The translations under genes and the position numbers were made by a program. DNA of 64,000 nt, taken from assembly GCF_047663525.1 (NCBI RefSeq), contig NC_092602.1, positions 2,983,501 through 3,047,500 on the forward strand, given 5' to 3'. The DNA comes from Anas platyrhynchos (Eukaryota; Chordata; Aves; Anseriformes; Anatidae). The notes beneath the pieces are model-generated. The model ran no database searches, was not told where the DNA came from, and saw only the letters and a list, made by a program, of their open reading frames with translations. Shown here in pieces: positions 1-9,900 of the stretch (position 1 is the stretch's first letter; each line of letters opens with the position of its first letter).

Positions 1-44
1 GCGGAGCCACAGGCACAGCAGGGTCCCTTCCATTGCCACGTTAC

Positions 45-181
45 CTGAAGTTGTACCCAGGTGAGACGGTGTGGGCAGTGTCCTTGTTGTCAAGGCGCCG
101 GAAGGAATATTTCGGCACGCAGTAGGAAGCAGCTCTGTCAAGGTTGCAGTCCCAGTTGATCTGCAGCCCCATGACTCCACC
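45..181 (-). CDS. P2RX4: P2RX4 coding exon 8 (last one in the window)
   Basis: 137 bp. Encodes [19 protein letters not shown], the YSFRRLD motif and SPGYNFR. The NFR triplet is a core part of the ATP site and is intact. Donor AG|GTAACG; positions 1-44 are the start of the next intron. Confidence 0.96.
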
Positions 182-3100
182 CTGCAGAGCAGAGGAGAGG
201 AGCTGGTGAGCAGTCCAAGAGCCTGAGTAGCCTAGCACAGGGCTCTGGGCTGAGCAGGACCCTGATCACTGGCTCATGATGCACACCCAGTCTTCCCCAC
301 TGCTACAGGAGAACACAGCCCCACCCAAGGCACCCAAGGCCAAATATTGCTAAGTAGAGCTGACTCTGCTCCCTCTGGCCAGGGCAGTTCTCCGTTTTGC
401 AGCTAATGCATGTCCCATGGCTCATGCCACCAGGCGGGGGGGATGATTACTTACTGCTCCTATCCTACATACCCAAAAGGTCTGCCAAATACCTCCACAG
501 CCATCTCCTGGAAGTTCTGCCCTGCAGCTTCAACTATTTTCCCTAGGCGAAAGATAGGGCAGAAGGGATCTGTCTTGGAGTCATAGATGCAGTTCTTGAG
601 GTAAGTGGAGTTGATAGTGGGGAGGATGTTTCGTCTATAGGGGAACAGAGAGAGGAGATCTGTTGCATCTTCTTCCAGTTGTCCAGCTCCCCTTTACTGT
701 CCAGGAGGCCAGGCAGCAAAACGCCTCGCACACTACTTACTTGGTGAAGTTGAATTTGGGATACCAAATATTGTTCTTCACCAGAATGGTGAAGTTCTCG
801 GCTCCTTGCAGAAATGCTGGCCTGCAAAACAACAGAAAAAAGTAAATAAGTTTCATTTATATTTTCACAAACAAGGTCTTCATCACTGCAGGGCCTTTGA
901 TGATAACCTCTTTAGCTTTTCCCAATAGTAATGCGTAAGGAAACATCATTGGTTGTGGCAGAAACCAGCTGTGTACTGCTGGCCTCCTCTCAGGAGGGCC
1001 ACCACAGAGTAAGAAGACAGAGCTCTCACTTGGGTACGTGATAGTCATCTTCCACAGGACACCATGCAAAGACTTCACAGGTCTTGATGCTGTCGTTGTA
1101 ATTTACACATTTCCCAGTTTGGATGCCTGGAAAGACATGCACATGGAGACATTCCCAAGGAAAAGTAAAGAGGTAGTATTTGCCCTGTGATGTCTCCTCA
1201 CTCTTTAAGGTGAAAGCAGTCTGCTCGGAAGGGAAGTGCCACTGTCTAATCCTCATTATTTTCCATTGCAACTTGTAGTACAATTTCAGAGAAAGAAGCA
1301 TTTTCCAAGTCAAATCCTCATCTATGCATGTGAAACTGCTTCATGGACTTAAGGTCTTGAAAAAACTCTCACACTGTTTACTAACTCACCAAAGCACACA
1401 TCCATCCAGTATCCACCCAACGCAGTTAAGCCCATCTGCTCTTCCCTGGAAGAAAAATGTGAGCTTCCTTTTCAGTTCTCTTAGGTAGGAAAGAATGAGA
1501 ACAAGGAGACTCAAGCGGAATGCTGCTTCCTTCACAGGAGAGTGGGCACAGCGCAGAGATATCACAACACAGAATGAAAGAGCCCTTGCAGCAAGTTTCC
1601 TACCGTTGCTGTGGGTGCTGACATATCCTGGAACACAGCTGTTGTTCTTGCTGCACTCTGTTTTATCATCTGGAAGCTGGACAGGAACAACAATTAAACA
1701 AAACTCCAAAACCATCCCTCCCCACACCACGTAGGATTAAAGCAGACCCTGTACCTACCTCTGGACATTGGCCCTGGGTCTGGTTTAGTGTGAATATCAT
1801 GTTGGTCATGACAAACACACTGTTCTCTTCCTGAGCATGCAAAGCAAGAAGGAAATTTAAGAGTGACAATACTATGCAATAGTATATCCACGGCACTGCC
1901 CCAAATGTCAAAATGTCTTTACTGACAAAGCTGAGATGGTCCTGCAGAGGGGGCTTGTTAAAGGAGCAAGATCCCACGAGTATCGCCTGATACCACTGCC
2001 TTTGGGCAGAGGAAGGAATGTGGGACTAGCAACCCCTTCTGTCCTCCCATTTAGCCCCTCCTTTACAATATGAAAACAGATCACAGAGCTATTCTGGGGG
2101 TTACAAGGCATGACCAGGAATAAAAATCCAGCTGCAAGCTTGTTCACAACTCTCACTTTTTTTTTTTCAGTATATCTACTGAATATTTGACCAGTCTTGG
2201 TTTGTTTCTGCAGTGAACACCACCTCCATTACTTTCAGATCTATATGAGTTGGGATCTGTTCTTTCCTCCTGCTCCATTAATATGCAAATACGATCACTC
2301 AGCCAAAAACTGGCTGAATACTATCACTTTCTGCACCACAACTGACGCAGACAGAGTGACCCACAACTAGCAGCTTGGCCACGTCTGCCAGCCCTGAAGG
2401 CCACGTACTTCCCACACAGCGCAGATTCCTGCAGACACACCGCCAATCAGTAACTACAGCAATACCTCCTGTTCAGTTCCGGATCAGATGAGTGGCAGGC
2501 TATTCCTTGGGCTTCTGCCAACAAATTATCTTTGAATTGTTTGCCTTTGAGAGTAAGAGGGAGGATGTGGTTATTGCCACAACTTTTTCCTGAAGTCTGC
2601 AAAATTCTCCTTCATATGCATACACACACACACACACACACTTTGCTTGAAACAAGCTTCCTAATCTGCTTTATTTGCTACATTCTCTTGTATAAAGGCT
2701 ATGCTGGAGCAAAAGCTGTTCCAGACCTCATTGGATTTTGGCAGAGCAGCAGCTGTTTCTTAGAAAACCCACCGTCTGCATGTGAAATGATTCATACCTG
2801 AGGAGGGATGACATAGTCAGCTACATCCCAGACCCTGGCTCCCAAGGAGGATGTGTTTGTCAGCGTTACTCCTTTCACCTTTGTGGTTACAGAACTGACC
2901 ACAGAGTCTGTTTCCTGGTAGCCCTTCTCCCACACAAAGACCCAGCTGCAAGATAGGGATTGCAAGAAAAAAATAAAGAAATCAAACCACACAGCACACA
3001 TCAGAAAACAGCTAAACATCATAAATTAGCACAGGCAGTGGGAATTTCACCTTTTTCCATGTGTAACCTGAAAAGGCAGGTCCATATAATTTCACAGTGA

Positions 3101-4533
3101 TTTGCTACAAAAGTCACAGGATCAGCCATCTCCCTTCTGTTTTTTTTTTAAGTGGTTTGTCAGTGTCTCATTACTGCATAATTGTATGTACGTCCTCCCA
3201 CTCCCACAGGTGAACATCAGTTCACAAGAGGGGAAACAGCACAGGGCTCTGACATGGTCTCCACTACTATCACCAAGCAAACGTCACTTTGACTCGGGGC
3301 AGTCAGCATGGCCATTACTGCTGTATAGGTGGTGGGTCTGGTCCACACCATCTATTTTTGGCTTTTTATTTAGGTATTAAACAAGAATAGGATGAAGTTT
3401 CCTTTCACCAGCTGCGTGCAGGAACGAGAAAGAGACAGAGAGTGCGCTGCAGAAACCCCCTGTTAGTGAGAGGAGCAAGGATGCAAGAAAGCAACTCTCA
3501 GGATAACCAGTTCATGACTTTTCCCAACTACATGCCTTAAATAATTACAGTTTTCAGGTTTCCACTGGCACTTACTGTAAAAGCTATACACTCACATCCT
3601 TTGCTGCCAGTGAAGGATCCATCTCCTCAAAAAGCATTTCAGGACAACTGGGAATTAGGTTAACTTTTACAGCTTACACTGATATTTCATATATTCTCAG
3701 ACTGCAGCAATCCACACACAAAGCACAATCTTTGCTCCTGTGACCAGGAAGGGCTGCCCTGGTTTTTCCTTGCTCCTATGGGCCAGGGCCACACCACAGG
3801 AGTAATTCCTGTCAGTAAAACATTGACCTGCTGCCTCTCTCTCATGGCGGGCTGTCCACCACCTGGTTGTCAGGTCTTTCCTCACAACACAACGCTCTTT
3901 GCCTCATAAAAGCTTTTATATGTTATAAAATGCTACCTGTGACCTGGCGACAGGTGGGAGGGAAAGCCACCAACCCCTCTCCAAACTTTACGCCATTTGC
4001 GTCCTTCTGAATAGTGATTTGAAGCAGCCAAGACCCAGTTACCGTCACCCACAGGCACACATCTGCCCTATTCCTGGAGCTCACCCCACATTTCTTCCCC
4101 CAAAACGCCTCTATCCCACACATTTCTTCCCCCAAAACGCCCCTATCCCACACGCTCCCTCTCCTCAGGCACGACCCCAGCCCTCCCCTCAGCGCCCCGG
4201 GGGTCGCTTCCCGCCCCTCAGCGCCTCCCTGACAGAACTGGGGACCGGGCAGCCGCCGGCTCCTTCCCCTCAGCCCCGGGGAGCCTCCGCCTTTGGGGCA
4301 GCCCCAGACCGACCCCTGCTGCCCCCTCAGCCCCTCGAGGAGCCTCCCGCCCTCCTCCCTCACAGCAGCCCGCCTCCCTCAACGCCCAAGCCCCCAGCTC
4401 ACCCGATCACGTAGGCGAGGATGGCGAGCTGCACCCCGCGGTTGACGAGCCCCACTTTGCGGCTGCGGATCAGGACGATGCGGGGGGTGTCATACTCGAA
4501 GAGAAAACTCTGCACGGCCCCGCACCACACCAT
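45..4533 (-). CDS. P2RX4: P2X purinoceptor 4, 5' part (coding exons 1-8 of about 12)
   Basis: Trimeric ATP-gated cation channel of plasma and lysosomal membranes. Eight exons give 881 coding bases (about 293 residues of a family norm near 385-390); splice phases join without a frame break, and every junction is GT-AG. The order is as in the family: short cytoplasmic N-terminus with the YDTPR motif at residues 14-18, TM1 at about 30-50, then the cysteine-rich ectodomain. The ATP-contact residues visible here are intact: Lys66 and Lys68 in TKVKG (human Lys67/Lys69) and Asn292-Phe293-Arg294 closing exon 8. Many N-glycosylation sequons are present (for example NTS, NQT, NNS, NDS, NFT, NST). The third lysine and TM2 are encoded by exons left of the window. 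The ATG lies in a strong Kozak context (GCCGCCATGG) inside a CpG island. It sits about 0.6 kb downstream of the probable P2RX7 polyadenylation signal, so the two paralogues are in tight tandem. Identification rests on near-identity to vertebrate P2X4 across all exons. Confidence 0.97.
493..634 (-). CDS. P2RX4: P2RX4 coding exon 7
   Basis: 142 bp. Encodes [18 protein letters not shown], the dorsal-fin and left-flipper region, and the [10 protein letters not shown] motif. Acceptor CCCTATAG, donor GAG|GTATTT. Confidence 0.96.
741..821 (-). CDS. P2RX4: P2RX4 coding exon 6
   Basis: 81 bp. Encodes the segment with [18 protein letters not shown], where the conserved Thr of NFT contacts the ATP adenine in P2X structures. 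Acceptor TTTTGCAG, donor AA|GTAAGT. Confidence 0.96.
1030..1126 (-). CDS. P2RX4: P2RX4 coding exon 5
   Basis: 97 bp. Encodes the head-domain core [19 protein letters not shown] and the AWCPVE motif, with three more conserved cysteines. Acceptor CTTTCCAG, donor AA|GTGAGA. Confidence 0.96.
1604..1676 (-). CDS. P2RX4: P2RX4 coding exon 4
   Basis: 73 bp. Encodes the start of the head domain with two disulfide cysteines (TECSKNNSC) and ends in THSNG, which is split across the intron. Acceptor TGTCCAG, donor G|GTAGGA. Confidence 0.95.
1759..1830 (-). CDS. P2RX4: P2RX4 coding exon 3
   Basis: 72 bp, phase 0 on both sides. Encodes [18 protein letters not shown] and the following conserved Cys-Pro-Glu. 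Acceptor GCTCAG, donor GAG|GTAGGT. The size matches the family exon. Confidence 0.96.
2622..2641. repeat. (CA)n microsatellite
   Basis: About ten uninterrupted CA dinucleotides in the region of P2RX4 intron 2. Likely length-polymorphic. Confidence 0.9.
2798..2945 (-). CDS. P2RX4: P2RX4 coding exon 2
   Basis: 148 bp. Ends TM1 ([14 protein letters not shown]) and carries the first ATP-binding loop with both lysines intact (TTKVKG). Acceptor CTTGCAG, donor CAG|GTATGA. It gives a useful internal contrast with the P2RX7 copy of this exon, which has lost the first lysine. Confidence 0.96.
2946..4402 (-). other. P2RX4: P2RX4 intron 1
   Basis: The largest P2RX4 intron in the window. It grades from the GC-rich CpG-island shore (3' of exon 1) into ordinary AT-rich sequence. 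No exon, repeat family or RNA gene was recognised in it. Confidence 0.8.
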
Positions 4534-4880
4534 GGCGGCTGTCGGGAAGGACGGGCGGGCTGCCCGCCGCCCTCCGGCCCCACACGGCGGGCAGAGGCCG
4601 CCGCCGCCCCGCCGCGGAGCCACAGCGCCCCGAGCAGCCCGGAGAGCGCCGCGGCAGCCCCCGGGGCTCGGAGCGGCTCCCGGCGCTTCCCCAGCTCCTT
4701 CCCGCTCCGTTCTCCACAAGTTGCCTGCCAGCCGCCCCTGCGGCCTCTCTCCGGGCTGTTTTCGGCAGGGTTTAGGGAGTGGTCCGCGGCCCTGAGCCCT
4801 GTGGGGCGCCCCGGGATGAGCCGGGGCAAGGCTCTGCCCACAGGCTCCCCTCAGCTATCCCGGCAGGGCAGCGGGGGTGG
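4150..4880. promoter_or_regulatory. P2RX4: CpG island promoter of P2RX4
   Basis: Very GC- and CpG-rich block around P2RX4 exon 1 with many CCGCC/GGCGG GC-box-like words and no obvious TATA box, as expected of a broad CpG-island promoter. Transcription should run on the minus strand, with start sites somewhere upstream (right) of 4533. Open frames on both strands here reflect base composition, not extra genes. Confidence 0.7.
4403..4533 (-). CDS. P2RX4: P2RX4 coding exon 1
   Basis: Encodes the start Met, the cytoplasmic N-terminus (FLFEYDTPR) and the start of TM1 (QLAILAYVI), 43 codons plus two bases. The donor is GG followed by GTGAGC. The N-terminal residues MVWCGAV differ from mammals, but the sequence from FLFEYDTP onward is canonical P2X4. 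Confidence 0.95.
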
Positions 4881-4932
4881 CCTGGGGCCTAAAAATCCGT
4901 GTTAAAAGAAAGAACCGGGCACTTGTGGGTCC

Positions 4933-4935
<3 letters not shown>

Positions 4936-4965
<30 letters not shown>
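4936..4965. repeat. T30 homopolymer
   Basis: Thirty consecutive T on the plus strand (A30 in the direction of the flanking genes), between the P2RX7 3' end and the P2RX4 promoter. It may be a simple repeat or the tail of an old retroinsertion; no body of a retrotransposon is recognisable beside it. Confidence 0.9.
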
Positions 4966-4969
<4 letters not shown>

Positions 4970-5129
4970 GTTTGTTTGTTTTTCCACACTCCTCGTTGTT
5001 AGCAAGGTTATGGGGAAAGAAAGTAGCAGGCAAAGAATTAGATGAAGAGAGCTCACCAAGTGGCAGTGGGGTTTTCAGACATTGCAAAATCATTGAAGAG
5101 ATTCTAACTCAACTAGTAAAAACGCTCTG

Positions 5130-5135
5130 TTTATT
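5130..5135 (-). other. P2RX7: Candidate P2RX7 polyadenylation signal
   Basis: AATAAA on the minus strand, about 1.39 kb downstream of the P2RX7 stop codon. It would give a 3' UTR of roughly 1.4 kb (about 5110-6522). The assignment is by position only; a variant signal nearer the stop could also be used. Confidence 0.45.
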
Positions 5136-6522
5136 ACAAAGCCAGTTAAAAGTGACAGGAGAAGGGGCAAGAGGGAGCGTTAAAGAAAAACATACATGAG
5201 AAAAGTGAAAAGAACTTAAAAATCACAGTTTTAAGTGAATATCCATTGTAATTCTTCCAAAAGGAAAGATAGCGCACGTGTCAGAACAGGAATGCATTCA
5301 TGCCAACTGTAATCTTTTCTCACTCTAGATATATAAAATGATGCAATGTGAATGTTAATACAATTAATGTATATTACAACTGAAGATAGAAATACAGCTG
5401 ACAATCTCCCAGCCATATATCTCAAAATGTATGTTGGGAATTGAAACGGCAAACTGCTGGTTTAGCTCGGAGAGAACAAAGCTTACTTGAAAGGAGTGCA
5501 AAATATACACGTTACAATCCTTCTCACCCTGTTTCTACAAAAATAGAACATGGCCAAGTACAACAAAAAGAAAGAACTGAAAAGGTGTTGGAGCACAGAT
5601 TAATCTACCCTAAATTTGCTGTTCCTTGGCTGTGGCCTTATGCATCACTGTAAAAAGCAACTTGCACTGTGCTGCATGCAGTAGGAGGAGGTGTAGGAGG
5701 CAAGGCCTGTTAGAAGCTAAGAGCAAACAGGAGGACAAAGACTAACATTAAAATTCAATGAATATGAATGAAATGCCTGAAAATATTAGACAAAGATGGT
5801 AAAAGTACTTTCCACTGTAATTCCCGGTTTAAGGTAAAAGGACCAATACAAAGAGAACAGCTGGGCTTTTCAGAAAATGCTTTCTCTGTGCCACTGAAAT
5901 CTAAAATAAGCCTGTTTAATCTGGACAGACTGTCAGGCCTTTAACAGTGAGTTATGAAAATGCATACTCACTGGCTTCTTTCCAGAACCTCTGATCCAGA
6001 GCTGCAGCAAGGTGGTGAGGCTAGGGGAGAGAAATGCTCAGGACTACATCTTCAACTGATCTCTCTTTTGGGCTTCCTTCTTTCAGGGGTCATGCTTTTA
6101 GATGGTTCTTGGCTCCATCTTATTTTCAGGGTGCTGGTCATCTCCTCACTCATCTGGGAGTCTGGCACACTCCAAAGCAAAGACAGGAGACCTGGAACCT
6201 CTCACTAAAATGTAGCCCTAAGAGCTCACCCCAGAGGCTACATTTCTAAACCACACAGGGTGAGTCACAGAGCAAAACAAAGGGAGAAGTACATACTTTA
6301 GCTCAAGGTACTTGTTCCTCTAAGACAAGCAGTAGGCAACAGTCCCTCTCTAATGATAATATACAAAAATTCAGCTGCACAGCAAAGATTTTGGGATGTC
6401 ACACACTTTCTTTTTCTTCTTCTTTTACACATATAAAAAAAAAATAAAAAAATCCTATGAAAGAAATCAAAGGTTAAATGCCCAAGGTAAGCCACTGCAT
6501 GAGCTCAAGTTGTGCTGCTTCC

Positions 6523-6993
6523 TCATTCTATCTTAAAACCAGTATAGTTGCCATCTGCTTTGGGATAAGTACTTCTAATCACCCCTCTGCAGCAACTTGG
6601 GATGACAGCTCTGTCTTCCAACTCAAAAGAGCCAAAACGCCAGTGAACATACTGCTTGTAAGCAGCATGACGCAGCTGATTGCTGGTATTGTCACCTTGC
6701 AGGTCCAGAAAGGGGTCTTCGTAGAGAAGGGCTTTATTCAGGGTTTCTCTGGACAGCACCAGCTTCTTAAACCAATAGGTGGTTGTGATGCACGGCCCAT
6801 CTGTGCTGCGGCAGCAGAGCTGCTCGTGGAACTTCTGCGTCAGATTGCATTGGCCACAGCAGCACCACTTGGGGCACTTCGGAGAACGGGTGCTTTGCAT
6901 TAGACAACTAAGCTGAGATTCTTCAGTGTCATGGTTCTCATTGGGCTCCTTGGTGAAGAAGCTGCAAGGATCACTGAATTTCACAGGGTGATT
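6523..6993 (-). CDS. P2RX7: P2RX7 coding exon 13 (C-terminal ballast domain and stop)
   Basis: 471 coding bases ending in TGA. It has [56 protein letters not shown] and GNYTGFK. This exon is the best conserved part of the gene against mammals, including most zinc-ligand cysteines, although a five-residue gap removes one cysteine of the human block (SHRC). Acceptor TTTGCAG. Confidence 0.95.
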   Translation of the reverse strand, partial: NHPVKFSDPCSFFTKEPNENHDTEESQLSCLMQSTRSPKCPKWCCCGQCNLTQKFHEQLCCRSTDGPCITTTYWFKKLVLSRETLNKALLYEDPFLDLQGDNTSNQLRHAAYKQYVHWRFGSFELEDRAVIPSCCRGVIRSTYPKADGNYTGFKIE

Positions 6994-9900
6994 CTGCAAA
7001 GCAATTCCCAACATAAATTAGATGATAAAGCATTGCTGCTGTTTCATCCATCTGCAGAGAGAATTTACAACAGTGATCCTCACCACTGGGTCTTTCGTTT
7101 GACACAGCACAATAAGTATAATGATGATAGATCAGCAGATCTGGAGGAGGATTATCTTTCTGTGTTGCCAACGCCCACCCTTGCAAAATCGAATTGACAC
7201 CTTACAAGTTGTTTCAACACCACCACACTCCCACTAGCACATGCCCACTACAGGAAAGCAGCAGTTTTTAGCTGACTCTAGAAAATACATCCTCTGGTCA
7301 CAGGACTTACTAACTTTAGGGGGGCAATACAAATCCATTTTTAGTCACTCAGGATCTAATCTAGAAATATGGGGAAGGGGAAATCCAAATCAGTTTGAAA
7401 TGACATTCCTTTCTGAAGAGGGAATCCCGAAGGTTAAGTGTCTGCCTTTACCTCAAAAATGCTGCCTTCAGCATCCTGCAAGCTTGTTTTCAGAGGCCTC
7501 TTTATCAAAATAACATGTGGCTTATCAACATAGGACACAAGCATCACCTGTAGAGCAGAAGAAATTAGCACTGTCAGCTGGAATAGTTACCTAGAAAGCT
7601 GGGGATATAGCACAGTTTTGCAGTCTGTATGCTGACAACAGTTCCCTGCAACTGTGTGCTGCAAGAGTAGATGTATCCCAGTATCTGGGATAGCAAGGAC
7701 ATGGGCAGCAGCAGGGACAGACAAAGCTAAGGGGAAGAGAGGTTATGGAACTAACTGTAGCTAACTGCAGGAGTGCAGTTGTGCAGGGCCTTTATGTGGA
7801 GAGTTCATCTTTGCCTTTCATTAAAAAACATTTGTCTAAAATGCTGGGGAATTAGTAGGTGTACCCAAGAGTAATAACTGGTAATGCCTTGAAAAAGAGG
7901 AAGAGGAAATTCAGGTTGGCAGGGAAGAGCCTTTGAGCAAAGCCCTCTTTGTAGATAACCCTTCTGCGACCTCCTTCCCCTGCTTTAAAGGGTCACTACT
8001 CCCAGCGTGTTTCTCTGATAGAGATGGTGTTGCTCTGCTCTGCCAATGATCTATGTGCAGAGCCCACTGCAGCCATGCAGTGCACAGCTCCATGGAAGCT
8101 ACCTGGAGATTCTCTGGCATGAAAAGGAGGAGGCAGTTCCCTTTGCCAACTCCTTTATGCACTGGATCCCGCAATCCCTCTCACAAAAATCTCTGATCTC
8201 CTAAATCCACAACTGCAGGCTGCACACAGCGTGCAGAAGAACAAAGCCCAAGCAGTGAAGCAGGAATGAACCACACAGCAATTACGAAGGGTTTGATCTG
8301 TGGCATTTGTGTGTCTACTGAACAGCAATTTGCATTCTTTACCTGTTTTGGCTCCAGCACAGTCTCATACTTCTTCCTGATTATATTATCACAGAATTGT
8401 ATTTTCCAGCAGCCGGAGCAATTGTATAAGGAAAACAAGATTTCAATGGCAGTAAAAGCCTGCATAAGAAAGAAAAGCAAGTAGTGATTCCACTTTTTTA
8501 ATGAGACTGGAGTTCTCCAGAACTGGCTCTATTAACACAAAAACCAAGTCTCTCACCAAACCAAAATAGGTGATTGTGGATCCAATGAATGTGAAGAGTT
8601 CAACACTTCTAAATTTTCCACCCTAAAGGAAGCATAAAAGAATATCTGGGTAGCAAGATCTATAACCACTCACTCATCTGAATGCCATTTCTCTTTTTGT
8701 CCTTTTACAATGATTCATCCATCCAATCCTAAGATTACATAAACTATCTCTAACACTTTGCAGGGGAAAATAAACAATTTGAGAGGGAAACAGCGGTGAC
8801 ACACAAGGTTCACACAAGGTTCATGATAGACAAGATACCTGTTATTCTTTGTCTAAACAACAATCCTGTCTCTCTCAACCCTGCTATGTCATTCTCAGCT
8901 TTGTTCTCCTATGCCAGTTGAGTTTAGATCTACTAATCTGACAGGACTTCCATTCCAGAATGATGGACAGAAGAGGGGAAAGGGGAATATGGCAGACGCA
9001 GGGCTAAAGAAATAGTAAGTTTTCTTCTCTCCTCCCTCCACAAAGAAAAACAATTGCATTTACTGTGCCAAAGACGAGGACATCAAACCGTATTCCATAG
9101 GCTCTGAAAAGTGTTCGCTGCTCCTTTCCATTTTCTCGCTTGTAGTACCTTGCAAATCTGCAAAAGAACAAATGAAGATCAGTGTGGCTTCCCTAGGGAA
9201 TACAATGATACAAAAGTGCAGAACACAAAAGGGGGCATAGTTTCTTTTGCCTTCTTTCTTACAGCCTTCTGAAATGCTGGAATAAGCATTCAGGAACAGT
9301 TCATGAAGCCAGCTTCATCGCTGGCAGTCTAAACTAAATTAATACACATGTATGTAGAGATTTAAGCAAATTAAAAATCTAGCTAATGTCCAAGGAGTGT
9401 TTTGCTGTCACCATTCAAATCAGAACCTAAAGCTACAGAGGGAAGTTCAACTATGGGTAAAGCAGTTAGAAAACCCTAGCAAGAATATATGAGGAACTGG
9501 CAATGGCAAAAGTGCCCATGTTCTTAAGTCTTTTAATGCTACATTTTCCACTACCTGCTCTGAACTCCTGAGGACACTTCAGCATGCTGGATTATCACTC
9601 ATTTCCAACTCCTTAAGCAGCAGAGAGTGCCAAGAATCACATTGGCCTTTATGAACTTCCAGTTTCTTATTCTATCAACAACACGACCCGCCTGATGCAC
9701 AGCTCACATCAGCTTATGGATAAATAGTCACAGAGCATGCAACAATGAGATCTTTTTCAAGCCTGACAATGAAAAGCTGGCAGTACAGACAAAATCATTA
9801 CATTAAACTGAAAGACTTACTAAAACACACAATGGCACTAATTCTCAGCTACTGAAAACAATACCGTATGTCTTTTGCCTCAGACTTGCTGTCAGGATTT

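Noticed and set aside
4019-4795. Plus-strand open frames of 124-131 codons antisense to P2RX4 exon 1
   Set aside because: They lie in a CpG island where stop codons are rare on all frames; the translations are Pro/Arg/Ala-rich with no family motifs, and the minus strand holds the real exon.
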